DNA of 64,000 bases, from positions 200,265 through 264,264 of the forward strand of contig NZ_NSEA01000009.1 in NCBI RefSeq assembly GCF_002734285.1. The letters are read 5' to 3'. The position numbers were made by a program, and so were the translations under genes. Shown one piece after another: positions 17,370-25,058 of this stretch. The notes below the pieces were generated by a model. The model made no database searches. It saw only the letters and a list, made by a program, of their open reading frames with translations, and was not told the DNA's origin. Each line of letters starts with the position of its first letter. Within the stretch, counting starts at the first letter, position 1. This DNA comes from Fredinandcohnia onubensis. Lineage in GTDB: Bacteria > Bacillota > Bacilli > Bacillales > Bacillaceae_L.

Positions 17370-18209
17370 GTGATCAATCTAGGTATTCGCGCCCATGATG
17401 TAAAGGCAAGCTCCTTAGATGAACTTGTACAAACAGTAAAAGATAAAGGGTTATCTTCTGTTCAATTGGCCTTAGCAAAATCATTTCCAGAACTAAACAC
17501 GAGTTTAGGAAGTCTTTCACCTGGTCTTGCTAAGAATATAGGTAATGCTTTTCAACAAATGAACATCCAAATCGCAGTATTAGGCTGCTACATTAATATG
17601 ATTCACCCAGACCAACAAGAACGTCAAAAAGCATTAGACCGCTTCAAGGAGCATATCCGTTACGCAAAAGATTTTGGCTGTAGTGTTGTTGGAACTGAAA
17701 CAGGAAATGTCCATGCGAAAATGGGATTTACTGTAGATAATTTCCGAGAGAAACCTTTTTTAGATGTTGTTGAAAGTGTGAAAGAACTTGTAAATGAAGC
17801 AGAAAAATTTGGAGTTATTGTAGGGATAGAAGCAGGAGTTAACCATCCTGTTTACAACCCAATGCTCTTAAAAAGGTTATTGGATGAAGTAAATTCAAAT
17901 AATTTACAAATTATCTTTGACCCGGTAAATTTATTAACTGTTGAAAATTACGTTTATCAAGATGAAATTTTCAAAGAGGCTATCGAACTATTTGGCGATC
18001 GTATTATCATTGTTCATTGTAAAGATTTTGTTATTGAGGATGGCAAGTTGAAGTTTGCTCCTCCTGGTAAAGGGCTATTAAACTACGACTTAGTCATGGA
18101 ACTGATTAAACCTAAAAAACCTTATATCCAATTTCTTCTAGAAAGTACAACCGAACCTTTTATAGATGATAGTATTGCATTTTTACATGAAAAATACGAA
18201 AATGCTTAG
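17370..18209 (+). CDS. Sugar phosphate isomerase/epimerase (xylose isomerase-like TIM barrel)
   Basis: A 279-residue AP-endonuclease-2-type TIM barrel. Metal ligands typical of the family are visible: E in IEAGVNHPV, D in IFDPVNLLT (D-P-V-N), H in HCKDF and E in FLLEST. It starts at GTG 17370 with GTGAGGTG upstream; an ATG two bases earlier is out of frame and meets a stop at once. It could isomerise the 5-keto-4-deoxyuronate or another acid sugar produced by the operon, or act on a rhamnose product. The sequence does not decide this. Confidence 0.8.
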   Translation: MINLGIRAHDVKASSLDELVQTVKDKGLSSVQLALAKSFPELNTSLGSLSPGLAKNIGNAFQQMNIQIAVLGCYINMIHPDQQERQKALDRFKEHIRYAKDFGCSVVGTETGNVHAKMGFTVDNFREKPFLDVVESVKELVNEAEKFGVIVGIEAGVNHPVYNPMLLKRLLDEVNSNNLQIIFDPVNLLTVENYVYQDEIFKEAIELFGDRIIIVHCKDFVIEDGKLKFAPPGKGLLNYDLVMELIKPKKPYIQFLLESTTEPFIDDSIAFLHEKYENA

Positions 18210-18267
18210 TATGGGATGATATGTAGTATATTTCCCTCATATACACATCAGAAGGGATGAAAGGGCT

Positions 18268-18915
18268 TTGAGAGATAAAGGAAAGGTCAAAGAATTATTT
18301 GCATCTATGAGTACAGCTGAAAAAGCCAAGTATATTTGGGAGTACTATAGATATTATCTATTTGCTTTTCTTATTGTAGTTATTGTCGCTATCTTTCTAG
18401 TAAACGACTATTCGCCCAAAAAGGATTCTGCACTTTCGATTCTTGTTCTAGGAGATTTGGTAGATTCAAATGAAATTGAAAATATCCAAAAAAAGCTAAA
18501 TGAAGGAATTCTATCAGAAGAAGAAAGAAAAACGCATGAAGTATCGATACAGGTAATCCCATATGCACCAGATGCTGCAGATTTAAATGTTGTCATGGCC
18601 GCTTTACAACGAGTAACCGGAGAAATATCTACTGGAGAACTCGATGTTTTGTTCATTGACAAAGAACAGTTCGAGATTATGAATGAGGAACAATATTTTT
18701 ATAGCCTAGAAAAATTAGTAGATAAAGAACTACCAGTTGGTAAAGAATTTATGTATTATGATTCTAAAAATCAGGTTACTGGAATCGATGCACAAGCTTT
18801 GCCACTATTTAACGAAGCAATCGATGATCCAGATGTGGTAATGGGTGTAATTGTAAATACCCAAAGAACAGAAAACATAGAAAAAGTTTTTAACATTTTA
18901 TTCAAAAAACAGTGA
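18268..18915 (+). CDS. Unknown membrane-anchored protein of the pectin operon
   Basis: A 215-residue protein starting at TTG after GAAGGGATGAAAGGG. One strong hydrophobic helix lies at about residues 30-48 (YYLFAFLIVVIVAIFLV). A short basic N-terminus precedes it and an outward-facing domain of about 165 residues follows, rich in Glu and Asp. I do not recognise the family. The external domain alternates strands and helices (SILVLGDLVD, VSIQVIPYAPDA, LDVLFIDKEQF, DVVMGVIVN), as in Rossmann-like or periplasmic-binding folds. Operon position suggests an accessory to transport or sensing. This is inference only. Confidence 0.6.
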   Translation: MRDKGKVKELFASMSTAEKAKYIWEYYRYYLFAFLIVVIVAIFLVNDYSPKKDSALSILVLGDLVDSNEIENIQKKLNEGILSEEERKTHEVSIQVIPYAPDAADLNVVMAALQRVTGEISTGELDVLFIDKEQFEIMNEEQYFYSLEKLVDKELPVGKEFMYYDSKNQVTGIDAQALPLFNEAIDDPDVVMGVIVNTQRTENIEKVFNILFKKQ

Positions 18916-18987
18916 TTTTTTCATTGCAATATTAGTATATTACGATATTATTTTAATAGAAGGCAATTTAATTAGGAGGCTATATCC

Positions 18988-20481
18988 ATGGAACATATGA
19001 AGCAACTAGTTGAAGCATTAAAAAACGGAAACGTTTTCGAAAATTCGGGAGAAGTTAAGGTTTATGAAAAATCTTTAACTCATCATGATAATGTAAGCCT
19101 TGTCATGGTAAGAGACCAACAGCAAAAATGGATTCTTGCATCAGGAGAAGGCGCTTTATTTGAAGAATTAAATGGTACATTAATTACTGATAATGGGAAG
19201 GCTTGTCCACTAACACATGAAAATCGTTTAGTATTAAATCGTTATTTTGAATATACTGTTCCAAAAGCATTCGGTACAAAAGTTGCAACAATGGGTTTAG
19301 GTGATCGCTTAGGTCTAGCTTCACCAGGACATATTGAAACTGTTCGTGACCATAATGTAAAGCCAATCCTCGCTCAACAAAGTATTCGCGAATTAACATT
19401 AACGAATCGTACAATGAATGATGTAATTGATGCAGCAAGCTTTGCTGTTTTCCAAGAAGGTTATACAGGTGGATTTGGTGCAGATGGCGACCACTTAAAA
19501 GAAGAAGAAGACATTAAAATGGCATTATCACTTGGTATGTCAATGCTAACATTAGATTGTTCAGACCATATCCAAAACCGAGTTGAGGGCTTAACAGTAG
19601 AGGAAATCAGTGCTGAATTTGATAGCCTTCCTGAAGAAACGAAGAATCACTATAATGAGCTATATTTAAATAAAGAATTTGACGTAAAAGGTCTTGGAAT
19701 CGGATTTGATGAAAATACATTAAAGAAATTTGTATTGTTATACGGAAAAGCTTTAGACTATATGGTCCATGTCCATGAAACATATATCGAAAAAGCAGAC
19801 CGTGACATTGATTTTGAAATTTCAATTGATGAAACTGAAACAGTTACATCTCCAGCAGCGCATTTCTTTGTAGCAAATGAATTACAAAAACGTGGCGTAA
19901 CAGTAACTAGTCTTGCTCCAAGATTCTGTGGTGAATTCCAAAAAGGAATTGATTATATCGGTGATATTGAACAATTCGAAAAAGAATTAAGTGAACACGC
20001 GCTAATCGCTGAATACTTTGAATACAAATTAAGTATCCACTCTGGAAGTGATAAATTTACAGCGTTCCCAATTATCGCGAAGTATACAAATGGAGTTCTT
20101 CATGTTAAAACAGCTGGCACAAACTGGCTTGAAGCTGTACGTGTAATTGCAAAGGTAAATCCTGGTCTTTATAGAAGAATGCATGCATATGCACTAGAAC
20201 ATTTAAATGAAGCACTTAAGTATTACCATATTACACCAGATATGAACACAATCGTTCCACTTGATACAGTTTCTGATGAAAACCTTCCTGAATATATGAA
20301 CAATGACGCAGCAAGACAAGTAATCCATGTAACTTACGGATTATTGTTAACTGCAAAAGATGAAAACGGAAACTTCATCTTTAAGGATGAATTCTTCGGT
20401 ACATTGAATGATAATGAAGACGAATACCGTCAAGCCCTTGTAAAACACATCGGCAAGCACGTTGAATTATTGAACCTATAA
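18988..20481 (+). CDS. uxaE: Tagaturonate/fructuronate epimerase
   Basis: A 497-residue protein of the UxaE family, which interconverts D-tagaturonate and D-fructuronate in hexuronate catabolism (known from Thermotoga). The metal-binding motif FGADGDHLK is at about residues 163-171, with D166, D168 and H169. Conserved blocks LGLASPGHIE, RFCGEFQKGIDYIGD, HSGSDKFTAFP and KTAGTNWLEAVR follow. GGAGG is 8-9 nt upstream of the ATG. It closes the yteR operon and links galacturonate from pectin to the fructuronate branch. No uxaA, uxaB, uxaC, kdgK or kdgA is in the window, so the rest of the route must be elsewhere. Confidence 0.88.
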   Translation: MEHMKQLVEALKNGNVFENSGEVKVYEKSLTHHDNVSLVMVRDQQQKWILASGEGALFEELNGTLITDNGKACPLTHENRLVLNRYFEYTVPKAFGTKVATMGLGDRLGLASPGHIETVRDHNVKPILAQQSIRELTLTNRTMNDVIDAASFAVFQEGYTGGFGADGDHLKEEEDIKMALSLGMSMLTLDCSDHIQNRVEGLTVEEISAEFDSLPEETKNHYNELYLNKEFDVKGLGIGFDENTLKKFVLLYGKALDYMVHVHETYIEKADRDIDFEISIDETETVTSPAAHFFVANELQKRGVTVTSLAPRFCGEFQKGIDYIGDIEQFEKELSEHALIAEYFEYKLSIHSGSDKFTAFPIIAKYTNGVLHVKTAGTNWLEAVRVIAKVNPGLYRRMHAYALEHLNEALKYYHITPDMNTIVPLDTVSDENLPEYMNNDAARQVIHVTYGLLLTAKDENGNFIFKDEFFGTLNDNEDEYRQALVKHIGKHVELLNL

Positions 20482-20497
20482 AAAATGACTATTTTCA

Positions 20498-20543
20498 AAA
20501 CACCTTTCTTTTAGCTATACTAGCTAAGGGAAGGTGTTTTTTT
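20498..20543 (+). terminator. Terminator after uxaE that contains the modA ribosome-binding site
   Basis: AAACACCTTTC pairs with GGAAGGTGTTT, with an inner TTAGCTA/TAGCTAA stem, and is followed by a run of T. The modA start codon comes directly after the T-run. Its only Shine-Dalgarno-like sequence, GGAAGGTG (20529-20536), is part of the 3' arm of this hairpin. Confidence 0.8.
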
Positions 20544-21320
20544 ATGTATAAATTTATCCTTTTACTCTTTCTTGCTCTTTTTTTATATGGCTGTGGGCCT
20601 CAAGGTACCGATCAAGAGTCTACTAAAGAGGTAGAATTAACGGTTTCTGCTGCTACAAGTATGCAGAATGTTTTACAGGAATTAAAGAACAATTTTGAAA
20701 AGGAACATCCTACAATTAATATCGCCTTTAATTTTGGCTCATCAGGTTCACTTGCACAACAAATCTCTCAAGGAGCTCCGGTTGATCTATTTTTATCGGC
20801 TTCCATAGAAAAGTTCGATGTACTAGTTGATGAGGGACTTATTGGCGAAAAACTCCAGAAAAATCTAATTGGAAATGAGATTGTGTTAATTGCTCCAAAA
20901 GAAAACGTAAAGCAGATTACGGAAATAGAAGATTTGAAAACAAAGGCTGAACGGATATCAATCGGAATACCAGAATCTGTTCCTGCAGGGAAATATGCGA
21001 AGGAAGCAATTGAAAGCATGGATATGTGGAATGAAATCGAAAATAAGTTAGTGCTCTCAAAAGATGTTCGGCAAGTCCTTACATATGTTGAAACTGAAAA
21101 TGTAGATGCGGGGTTTGTCTACAAAACAGATGCCCAATTTTCAGACCAGATTCAGATTGTGATGAGTGTGGATAAAAAGTATCATTCAGAGATTATATAT
21201 CCAGTCGGCGTCATAAAATCATCAGAGCATTTAAGTGAAGCAATATTATTTTATGAATATTTATTGAGCGCTGAATCCATAGCTCTTTTAGAGGAATATG
21301 GATTCTCAAACCTACAGTAA
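20544..21320 (+). CDS. modA: Molybdate ABC transporter substrate-binding lipoprotein
   Basis: This lipoprotein binds molybdate or tungstate outside the membrane. A lipoprotein signal ends LYG-C17. The mature part shows ModA blocks: VSAATSMQNVLQEL, FGSSGSLAQQI, GAPVDLFLSA and PESVPAGKYAKEA. At 258 residues it has the normal length. No modB or modC follows, which is unusual because these genes normally form an operon. A terminator follows directly. Translation must use GGAAGGTG inside the upstream hairpin, so expression may depend on RNA structure. No convincing separate promoter was seen between uxaE and modA. Confidence 0.9.
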   Translation: MYKFILLLFLALFLYGCGPQGTDQESTKEVELTVSAATSMQNVLQELKNNFEKEHPTINIAFNFGSSGSLAQQISQGAPVDLFLSASIEKFDVLVDEGLIGEKLQKNLIGNEIVLIAPKENVKQITEIEDLKTKAERISIGIPESVPAGKYAKEAIESMDMWNEIENKLVLSKDVRQVLTYVETENVDAGFVYKTDAQFSDQIQIVMSVDKKYHSEIIYPVGVIKSSEHLSEAILFYEYLLSAESIALLEEYGFSNLQ

Positions 21321-21359
21321 AAAAGCAATTGGAGCATGAACGTCCAATTGCTTTTTTTT
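21321..21359 (+). terminator. Rho-independent terminator after modA
   Basis: AAGCAATTGGA and TCCAATTGCTT form an 11-bp perfect stem with a 9-nt loop, followed by a run of T, starting just after the modA stop. Confidence 0.9.
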
Positions 21360-21366
21360 GTTCTAC

Positions 21367-21483
21367 GTCTAGCTCAATCGCCTAGCCCCTCGAGGTCACA
21401 AGCCAATCCATCTAGAAGGTCAAAGAGCAACCTTCTAGATGGATTGGCTTGTGCTTGTCGGGGCTGAGCAAGGCACTTGAGCA
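21367..21483. repeat. Long-hairpin intergenic repeat, copy 1
   Basis: This element of about 117 bp folds back on itself. Its centre is a perfect 24-bp inverted repeat (21397-21420 and 21430-21453) with a 9-nt loop. Outer arms (GCTCA.. CGCCTAGC.. CCCTCGAGGTCAC against GTGCTTGTCGGGGCTGAGC) also pair imperfectly. A related but diverged element lies at 21858-21977. It resembles mobile palindromic intergenic repeats seen in Bacillus genomes. No coding capacity. Confidence 0.8.
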
Positions 21484-21490
21484 TTTGTTT

Positions 21491-21736
21491 TTACATATAC
21501 GGATGTACACCCTTTGCGATCTCCTGTACGATGGTGCCAAGGGATGAAATTTGTTGATCGTCTAGGTTGAAAGACTCTTTGATTTTTGTTTCAAGATTAT
21601 TCGTAATTCTACGTTTGCCAACTTCGACAAGGGCAATAAGTGCAAAACTACAATTTACAGCTTTAGCGAAATCACGTTGAGTCATGTTGTTTTTTTTGCG
21701 TAAAAATTTAACAATATCTTTGTTAATCCTAGGCAT
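21491..21736 (-). CDS. Small XRE-family helix-turn-helix protein
   Basis: An 81-residue DNA-binding protein. ATG 21736 is preferred over the in-frame GTG 21745 because AAGGAG lies exactly 8 nt before it. The HTH is MTQRDFAKAVNCSFALIALVEVGKRRIT at about residues 17-44 (read in two parts), with a short helical tail. Its length suits a stand-alone regulator or the antidote of a small module, but no toxin-like partner gene is adjacent. It is flanked on both sides by long-hairpin repeats. Target unknown. Confidence 0.8.
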   Translation of the reverse strand: MPRINKDIVKFLRKKNNMTQRDFAKAVNCSFALIALVEVGKRRITNNLETKIKESFNLDDQQISSLGTIVQEIAKGVHPYM

Positions 21737-21857
21737 ATTACACACTCCTTACCTATGGCTTTTTACATGTGGGAATATATGATTGCGTATCTATTATTCT
21801 ATGATATTCACAATATTACCATCATATATAAATTTCGTCTAGGCAGGTTTTCAGGAT

Positions 21858-21977
21858 GTCCAGCTTCAGGCGCCATCGGTTCGAGGTCATAAGCCAATCG
21901 CTTCGGAAGGTAAAAAACACCTTCAGTCAGCGCTCGTGTTATGCTTGTCACCGATAGACGGGCGCCTTACGCTTTTC
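21858..21977. repeat. Long-hairpin intergenic repeat, copy 2
   Basis: A diverged relative of the element at 21367-21483. It shares the order GTC[T/C]AGCT..., CGAGGTCA[C/T]AAGCCAATC in the left half and ATGCTTGTC / GTGCTTGTC in the right half. Arms AGGCGCC...ATCGGT and ACCGATAGACGGGCGCCT pair. The centre (CTTCGGAAGGT...ACCTTCAG) is less perfect than in copy 1. Confidence 0.7.
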
Positions 21978-21992
21978 CCATTGCCTACGAAT

Positions 21993-22025
21993 TAGAAAAG
22001 CTGTAGAGCTTGTCTACAGCTGTTT
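21993..22025 (-). terminator. Terminator of pdxK
   Basis: On the minus strand AGCTGTAG, a 7-nt loop and CTACAGCT are followed by TTTTCTAATT, beginning about 12 nt after the pdxK stop. Confidence 0.75.
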
Positions 22026-22032
22026 TAGGGAA

Positions 22033-22848
22033 TTACTTATCTCCATAAAGTCGTCGTGCAGCATGATTGGTTGGACCAACATATTCATTTAGTTGGAAAG
22101 AGTGACGAATGGCGGCTGTAATGAATTTCTTCGCTTCATATATGGCTTCCTTCACTTCTAATCCTTTTGCAAGTCCTGCTGCGATAGCAGCTGAAGATGT
22201 GCAACCAGCGCCGTGAGTAAATGTTGTTTCAAAACGGTCGCTTTCAAGGACCTCTATATCTTTTCCATCATATAATACATCTACTGCTTTATCATGTTTT
22301 AGCTTTCCGCCACCTTTTACGAGTACATATTTCGCACCAAGGTCATGTATCTTCACAGCAGCTTCTTTCATTTGGTCAACAGTTGTAATAGAACCGATTC
22401 CACTTAATTGACCTGCTTCAAATAAATTTGGAGTAATGACTGTTGCAAGTGGAGTCAGTATTTCTCTAAGAGCAACGGCATGATCTGGGAACAGAACTTC
22501 ATCTTCTCCCTTACAAACCATTACAGGATCCACTACAAATTTTTGAAGATTATGTTTTTTAGCCGCATCTGCAGTAATTTCAATAATATCGACAGTAGGA
22601 AGCATACCAGTCTTTGCCGCATCGACACCAATGCCATCAAGGATTGTTGTTAATTGTGCCTTGATGATATCGTGATCAACCGGAAACACTTGGTGATTCC
22701 AACGATTATGCGGGTCCATCGCAACAATTACAGTTAAGGCAGACATTCCGTAAACTCCATGTTCTTGGAAGGTTTTTATGTCAGCTTGGAGACCAGCTCC
22801 ACCACTACTATCAGAACCTGCAATCGTTAATGCTTTTGGTAAACTCAT
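22033..22848 (-). CDS. pdxK: Pyridoxal kinase / hydroxymethylpyrimidine kinase-like (ThiD family)
   Basis: A ribokinase-fold enzyme that phosphorylates pyridoxal and related vitamers, and possibly HMP. The start at 22848 gives 271 residues, the same as B. subtilis PdxK; GGGGGT lies about 7 nt upstream, whereas the earlier ATG 22863 has no ribosome site. Motifs are ALTIAGSDSSGGAGLQADIKTF at the N-terminus, VIVAMDP, VVDPVMVCKG and the anion hole THGAGCTSSAA with the conserved Cys. It is a single gene with its own terminator, divergent from trhO. Confidence 0.95.
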   Translation of the reverse strand: MSLPKALTIAGSDSSGGAGLQADIKTFQEHGVYGMSALTVIVAMDPHNRWNHQVFPVDHDIIKAQLTTILDGIGVDAAKTGMLPTVDIIEITADAAKKHNLQKFVVDPVMVCKGEDEVLFPDHAVALREILTPLATVITPNLFEAGQLSGIGSITTVDQMKEAAVKIHDLGAKYVLVKGGGKLKHDKAVDVLYDGKDIEVLESDRFETTFTHGAGCTSSAAIAAGLAKGLEVKEAIYEAKKFITAAIRHSFQLNEYVGPTNHAARRLYGDK

Positions 22849-22961
22849 GTTTGAAACCCCCATCTATAAAGTTTGACAAACTTATTATATATCAATTGAT
22901 AAAAATAGATATATTATTGCTATAAAAAATCGACTTTACAATATAAGGAAGGTATAAAACG

Positions 22962-22991
22962 TTGATTTAGTAATAAATAATTTGATACAAT
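22962..22991 (+). promoter_or_regulatory. Candidate SigA promoter of trhO
   Basis: TTGATT (22962-22967) and TACAAT (22986-22991) are separated by 18 nt, about 80 bp before the trhO start, in the divergent region with pdxK. Confidence 0.45.
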
Positions 22992-23072
22992 ACACTATTG
23001 TAAGAGAAAAGTGTAATTCGATCCTAAACACATTCATATCTTGCAAATATTAATGATAGGCGGTCGAAAATA

Positions 23073-24044
23073 ATGACAGAAACAAAACCTTATCGAGTAT
23101 TACTCTACTATCAATATGTAACAATTGAAAATCCATCAGAATTTGCAGCAGAGCATCTTGCTTTCTGTAAAGAAATCGGTCTAAAAGGTCGTATTTTAGT
23201 AGCGACAGAAGGAATGAATGGAACGGTCTCTGGTACAATTGAACAAACTGACAAGTATATGGAAGAAATGAGAAAAGATCCTCGCTTCGCAACAATGGTT
23301 TATAAAATTGATGAAGCAGATGGCCATGCGTTTAAGAAAATGCATGTTAGACCTCGTCCTGAGCTTGTCAACTTAAGCCTTGAGGATGATATCAACCCAC
23401 TTGAATTAACAGGAAAATATTTAAGTCCAAAAGACTTTTATGAAAAAATGCAAGATCAAAATACAATTATCCTAGATGCAAGAAATACTTATGAATATGA
23501 TTTAGGACATTTTAGAGGCGCAATTAGACCAGATGTAGAAACTTTCCGTGATTTACCACAATGGGTACGTGAAAACAAAGACATGCTAGAAGGAAAAAAG
23601 ATTCTAACGTACTGTACTGGCGGTATTCGTTGTGAAAAATTCTCTGGTTGGTTAGTAAGAGAAGGCTTCGAGGATGTTGGCCAGCTTCATGGAGGAATTG
23701 CAACTTACGGTAAAGACCCTGAGGTACAAGGTGAACTATGGGACGGCCAGCTTTATGTATTCGATGAAAGAATTGCTGTTCCGGTAAACCAAAAAGAGCA
23801 TGTGATTGTAGGAAAAGATCATTTTACTGGGGAACCATGTGAACGATATGTAAACTGTGCAAACCCAGAATGTAATGAACAAATACTTTGTTCTGAAGAA
23901 AATGAGCATAAATATCTAAGAGGTTGTACACATGAATGTCGCGTTCACCCACGCAACCGTTATGTAGAAGAGAACGGGTTAACTGAGGAAGAAGTAGCAG
24001 AACGTTTACAAGCCCTTGAAAAAGAATTAGTACAACAACAATAA
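23073..24044 (+). CDS. trhO: tRNA uridine(34) hydroxylase, rhodanese-domain protein (UPF0176)
   Basis: This enzyme hydroxylates U34 of certain tRNAs towards 5-methoxyuridine (known for TrhO/YbfQ family). It has 323 residues. An N-terminal acylphosphatase-like domain (about 1-90) includes [17 protein letters not shown], and HVRPRPELV follows. The rhodanese domain (about 115-220) carries the active-site loop [10 protein letters not shown] (Cys near residue 182). The C-terminus has Cys-rich [10 protein letters not shown] and [16 protein letters not shown], probably a structural metal site. It is a single gene followed by a terminator. Confidence 0.93.
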   Translation: MTETKPYRVLLYYQYVTIENPSEFAAEHLAFCKEIGLKGRILVATEGMNGTVSGTIEQTDKYMEEMRKDPRFATMVYKIDEADGHAFKKMHVRPRPELVNLSLEDDINPLELTGKYLSPKDFYEKMQDQNTIILDARNTYEYDLGHFRGAIRPDVETFRDLPQWVRENKDMLEGKKILTYCTGGIRCEKFSGWLVREGFEDVGQLHGGIATYGKDPEVQGELWDGQLYVFDERIAVPVNQKEHVIVGKDHFTGEPCERYVNCANPECNEQILCSEENEHKYLRGCTHECRVHPRNRYVEENGLTEEEVAERLQALEKELVQQQ

Positions 24045-24049
24045 TTATT

Positions 24050-24083
24050 AAAACCACAGTGTGTATAACCACTGTGGTTTTTT
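24050..24083 (+). terminator. Terminator after trhO
   Basis: AAACCACAGT and ACTGTGGTTT form a perfect 10-bp stem with a 10-nt loop and a T-run, 6 nt after the trhO stop. Confidence 0.9.
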
Positions 24084-24129
24084 CAAATACACAATTCTGG
24101 TACAATATAGGAAAAGAAAGGGGAGAATT

Positions 24130-24396
24130 GTGAAAATTATTGCATCTCATCCGTATGTTACTATACAAAGAAAAATAGAGTGGAATGTGCAAAAGTATAT
24201 TGAAAACCAGCATCAGTTGCGATTGTTTAAGGACCGAATCCTTTCTTCTGCAAACGAATTTCATCTAGATCATGTATATGATGTTTCCTACAGAGCCAGC
24301 TTTTTATATCTCCACACAAACCAAGGAGTATTCTCCTATAATATTAAAGAAGACCCAATTGATTTTATTAAAGCTTTTAAAGGTTTGAAACAGTAA
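24130..24396 (+). CDS. Small protein of unknown function (88 aa)
   Basis: The start is taken at GTG 24130 because AAAGGGGAG lies just upstream. The longer frame from 24061 would run through the trhO terminator and is unlikely. The product is basic at its N-terminus (KIIASHPYVTIQRKIEW), soluble and without recognisable motif. A promoter-like TACAAT at 24101-24106 supports transcription. It precedes the NUDIX gene by 20 nt and is probably co-transcribed with it. Function unknown. Confidence 0.6.
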   Translation: MKIIASHPYVTIQRKIEWNVQKYIENQHQLRLFKDRILSSANEFHLDHVYDVSYRASFLYLHTNQGVFSYNIKEDPIDFIKAFKGLKQ

Positions 24397-24416
24397 ATAA
24401 GGTTTCGAGGTGAACT

Positions 24417-25043
24417 ATGGAAATCGATAAAATTGTCAATGTAGTTAAGGAACGTACTCCCTCTCTATTAGGCCGTGGGGATTTTAAGCGCTTTTCCATT
24501 CTTCTTCCTTTAATTAAAAAAGATAATGACGTTCATATCCTTTTTGAGGTCCGTTCAAATCAATTAAGAAGGCAGCCAGGTGAGATATGCTTTCCAGGTG
24601 GAAAAATGGACCCAACAGATAGAGATGAACGGCATACAGCAATTAGGGAAACGATGGAGGAACTAGGATTAAAAGAAAGTGATATTACAAATGTAAGTCC
24701 ACTAGATTATTTTGTATCACCTTTTGGTACGATTATTTATCCATTTGTAGGTGTGATAAATAATCCTGAGGAGATTCATCCGAATCCAGCAGAAGTTGGA
24801 GAAGTATTTTCGGTTCCATTGTCGTTCTTTCAGTCAAATCCTCCACAGATATTTAAGGTGAAATTTCATGTAGAGCCCGAAGAAAACTTTCCTTTTAACG
24901 ATATTATTGGAGGGGAAAATTATAAATGGCAGGTAAGAGGCATGGACGAATGCTTTTATTATTATGAAGACCGTGTCATTTGGGGCTTAACAGCCGGAAT
25001 CTTAAAACATTTTTTAGAAGTAATCGAAAAAAGCCCTAAATAA
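24417..25043 (+). CDS. NUDIX hydrolase, CoA-pyrophosphatase type
   Basis: A 208-residue hydrolase expected to split CoA or its derivatives into phosphopantetheine and 3',5'-ADP. The NUDIX box is present at about residues 61-84 (G-G-K-M-D-P then AIRETMEELGL). It is preceded by the CoA-specific UPF0035 motif (LFEVRSNQLRRQPGEICFPGG in two parts), in which LRRQPGE stands for the common LRxHxGQ. Length and domain order match NudL/YeaB enzymes. GAGGTG lies before the ATG. It may form a two-gene unit with the 88-aa protein. Confidence 0.88.
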   Translation: MEIDKIVNVVKERTPSLLGRGDFKRFSILLPLIKKDNDVHILFEVRSNQLRRQPGEICFPGGKMDPTDRDERHTAIRETMEELGLKESDITNVSPLDYFVSPFGTIIYPFVGVINNPEEIHPNPAEVGEVFSVPLSFFQSNPPQIFKVKFHVEPEENFPFNDIIGGENYKWQVRGMDECFYYYEDRVIWGLTAGILKHFLEVIEKSPK

Positions 25044-25053
25044 AGGGCTTTTT
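25027..25053. terminator. Bidirectional terminator between NUDIX gene and ctaA
   Basis: AAAAAGCCCT and AGGGCTTTTT form a stem with a 6-nt loop containing the NUDIX stop codon. A/T runs on both sides serve both convergent genes. Confidence 0.85.
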
Positions 25054-25058
25054 GTGTT

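Noticed and set aside
20460-20544. Possible molybdenum-cofactor or other riboswitch before modA
   Set aside because: The gap is only about 60 nt and is fully explained by a terminator hairpin; no conserved aptamer-like elements were seen.
21491-21736. Toxin-antitoxin system with the XRE gene as antitoxin
   Set aside because: No small open frame with a ribosome site lies next to it; both sides are non-coding repeat DNA.
21360-21990. CRISPR array
   Set aside because: The repeats here are two diverged palindromic elements with a gene between them, not short direct repeats with spacers, and no cas genes are present.
23824-24264. A 146-codon open frame on the minus strand
   Set aside because: It crosses the trhO 3' end, a terminator and the next gene, and the translation is Leu/Val-rich without family pattern.
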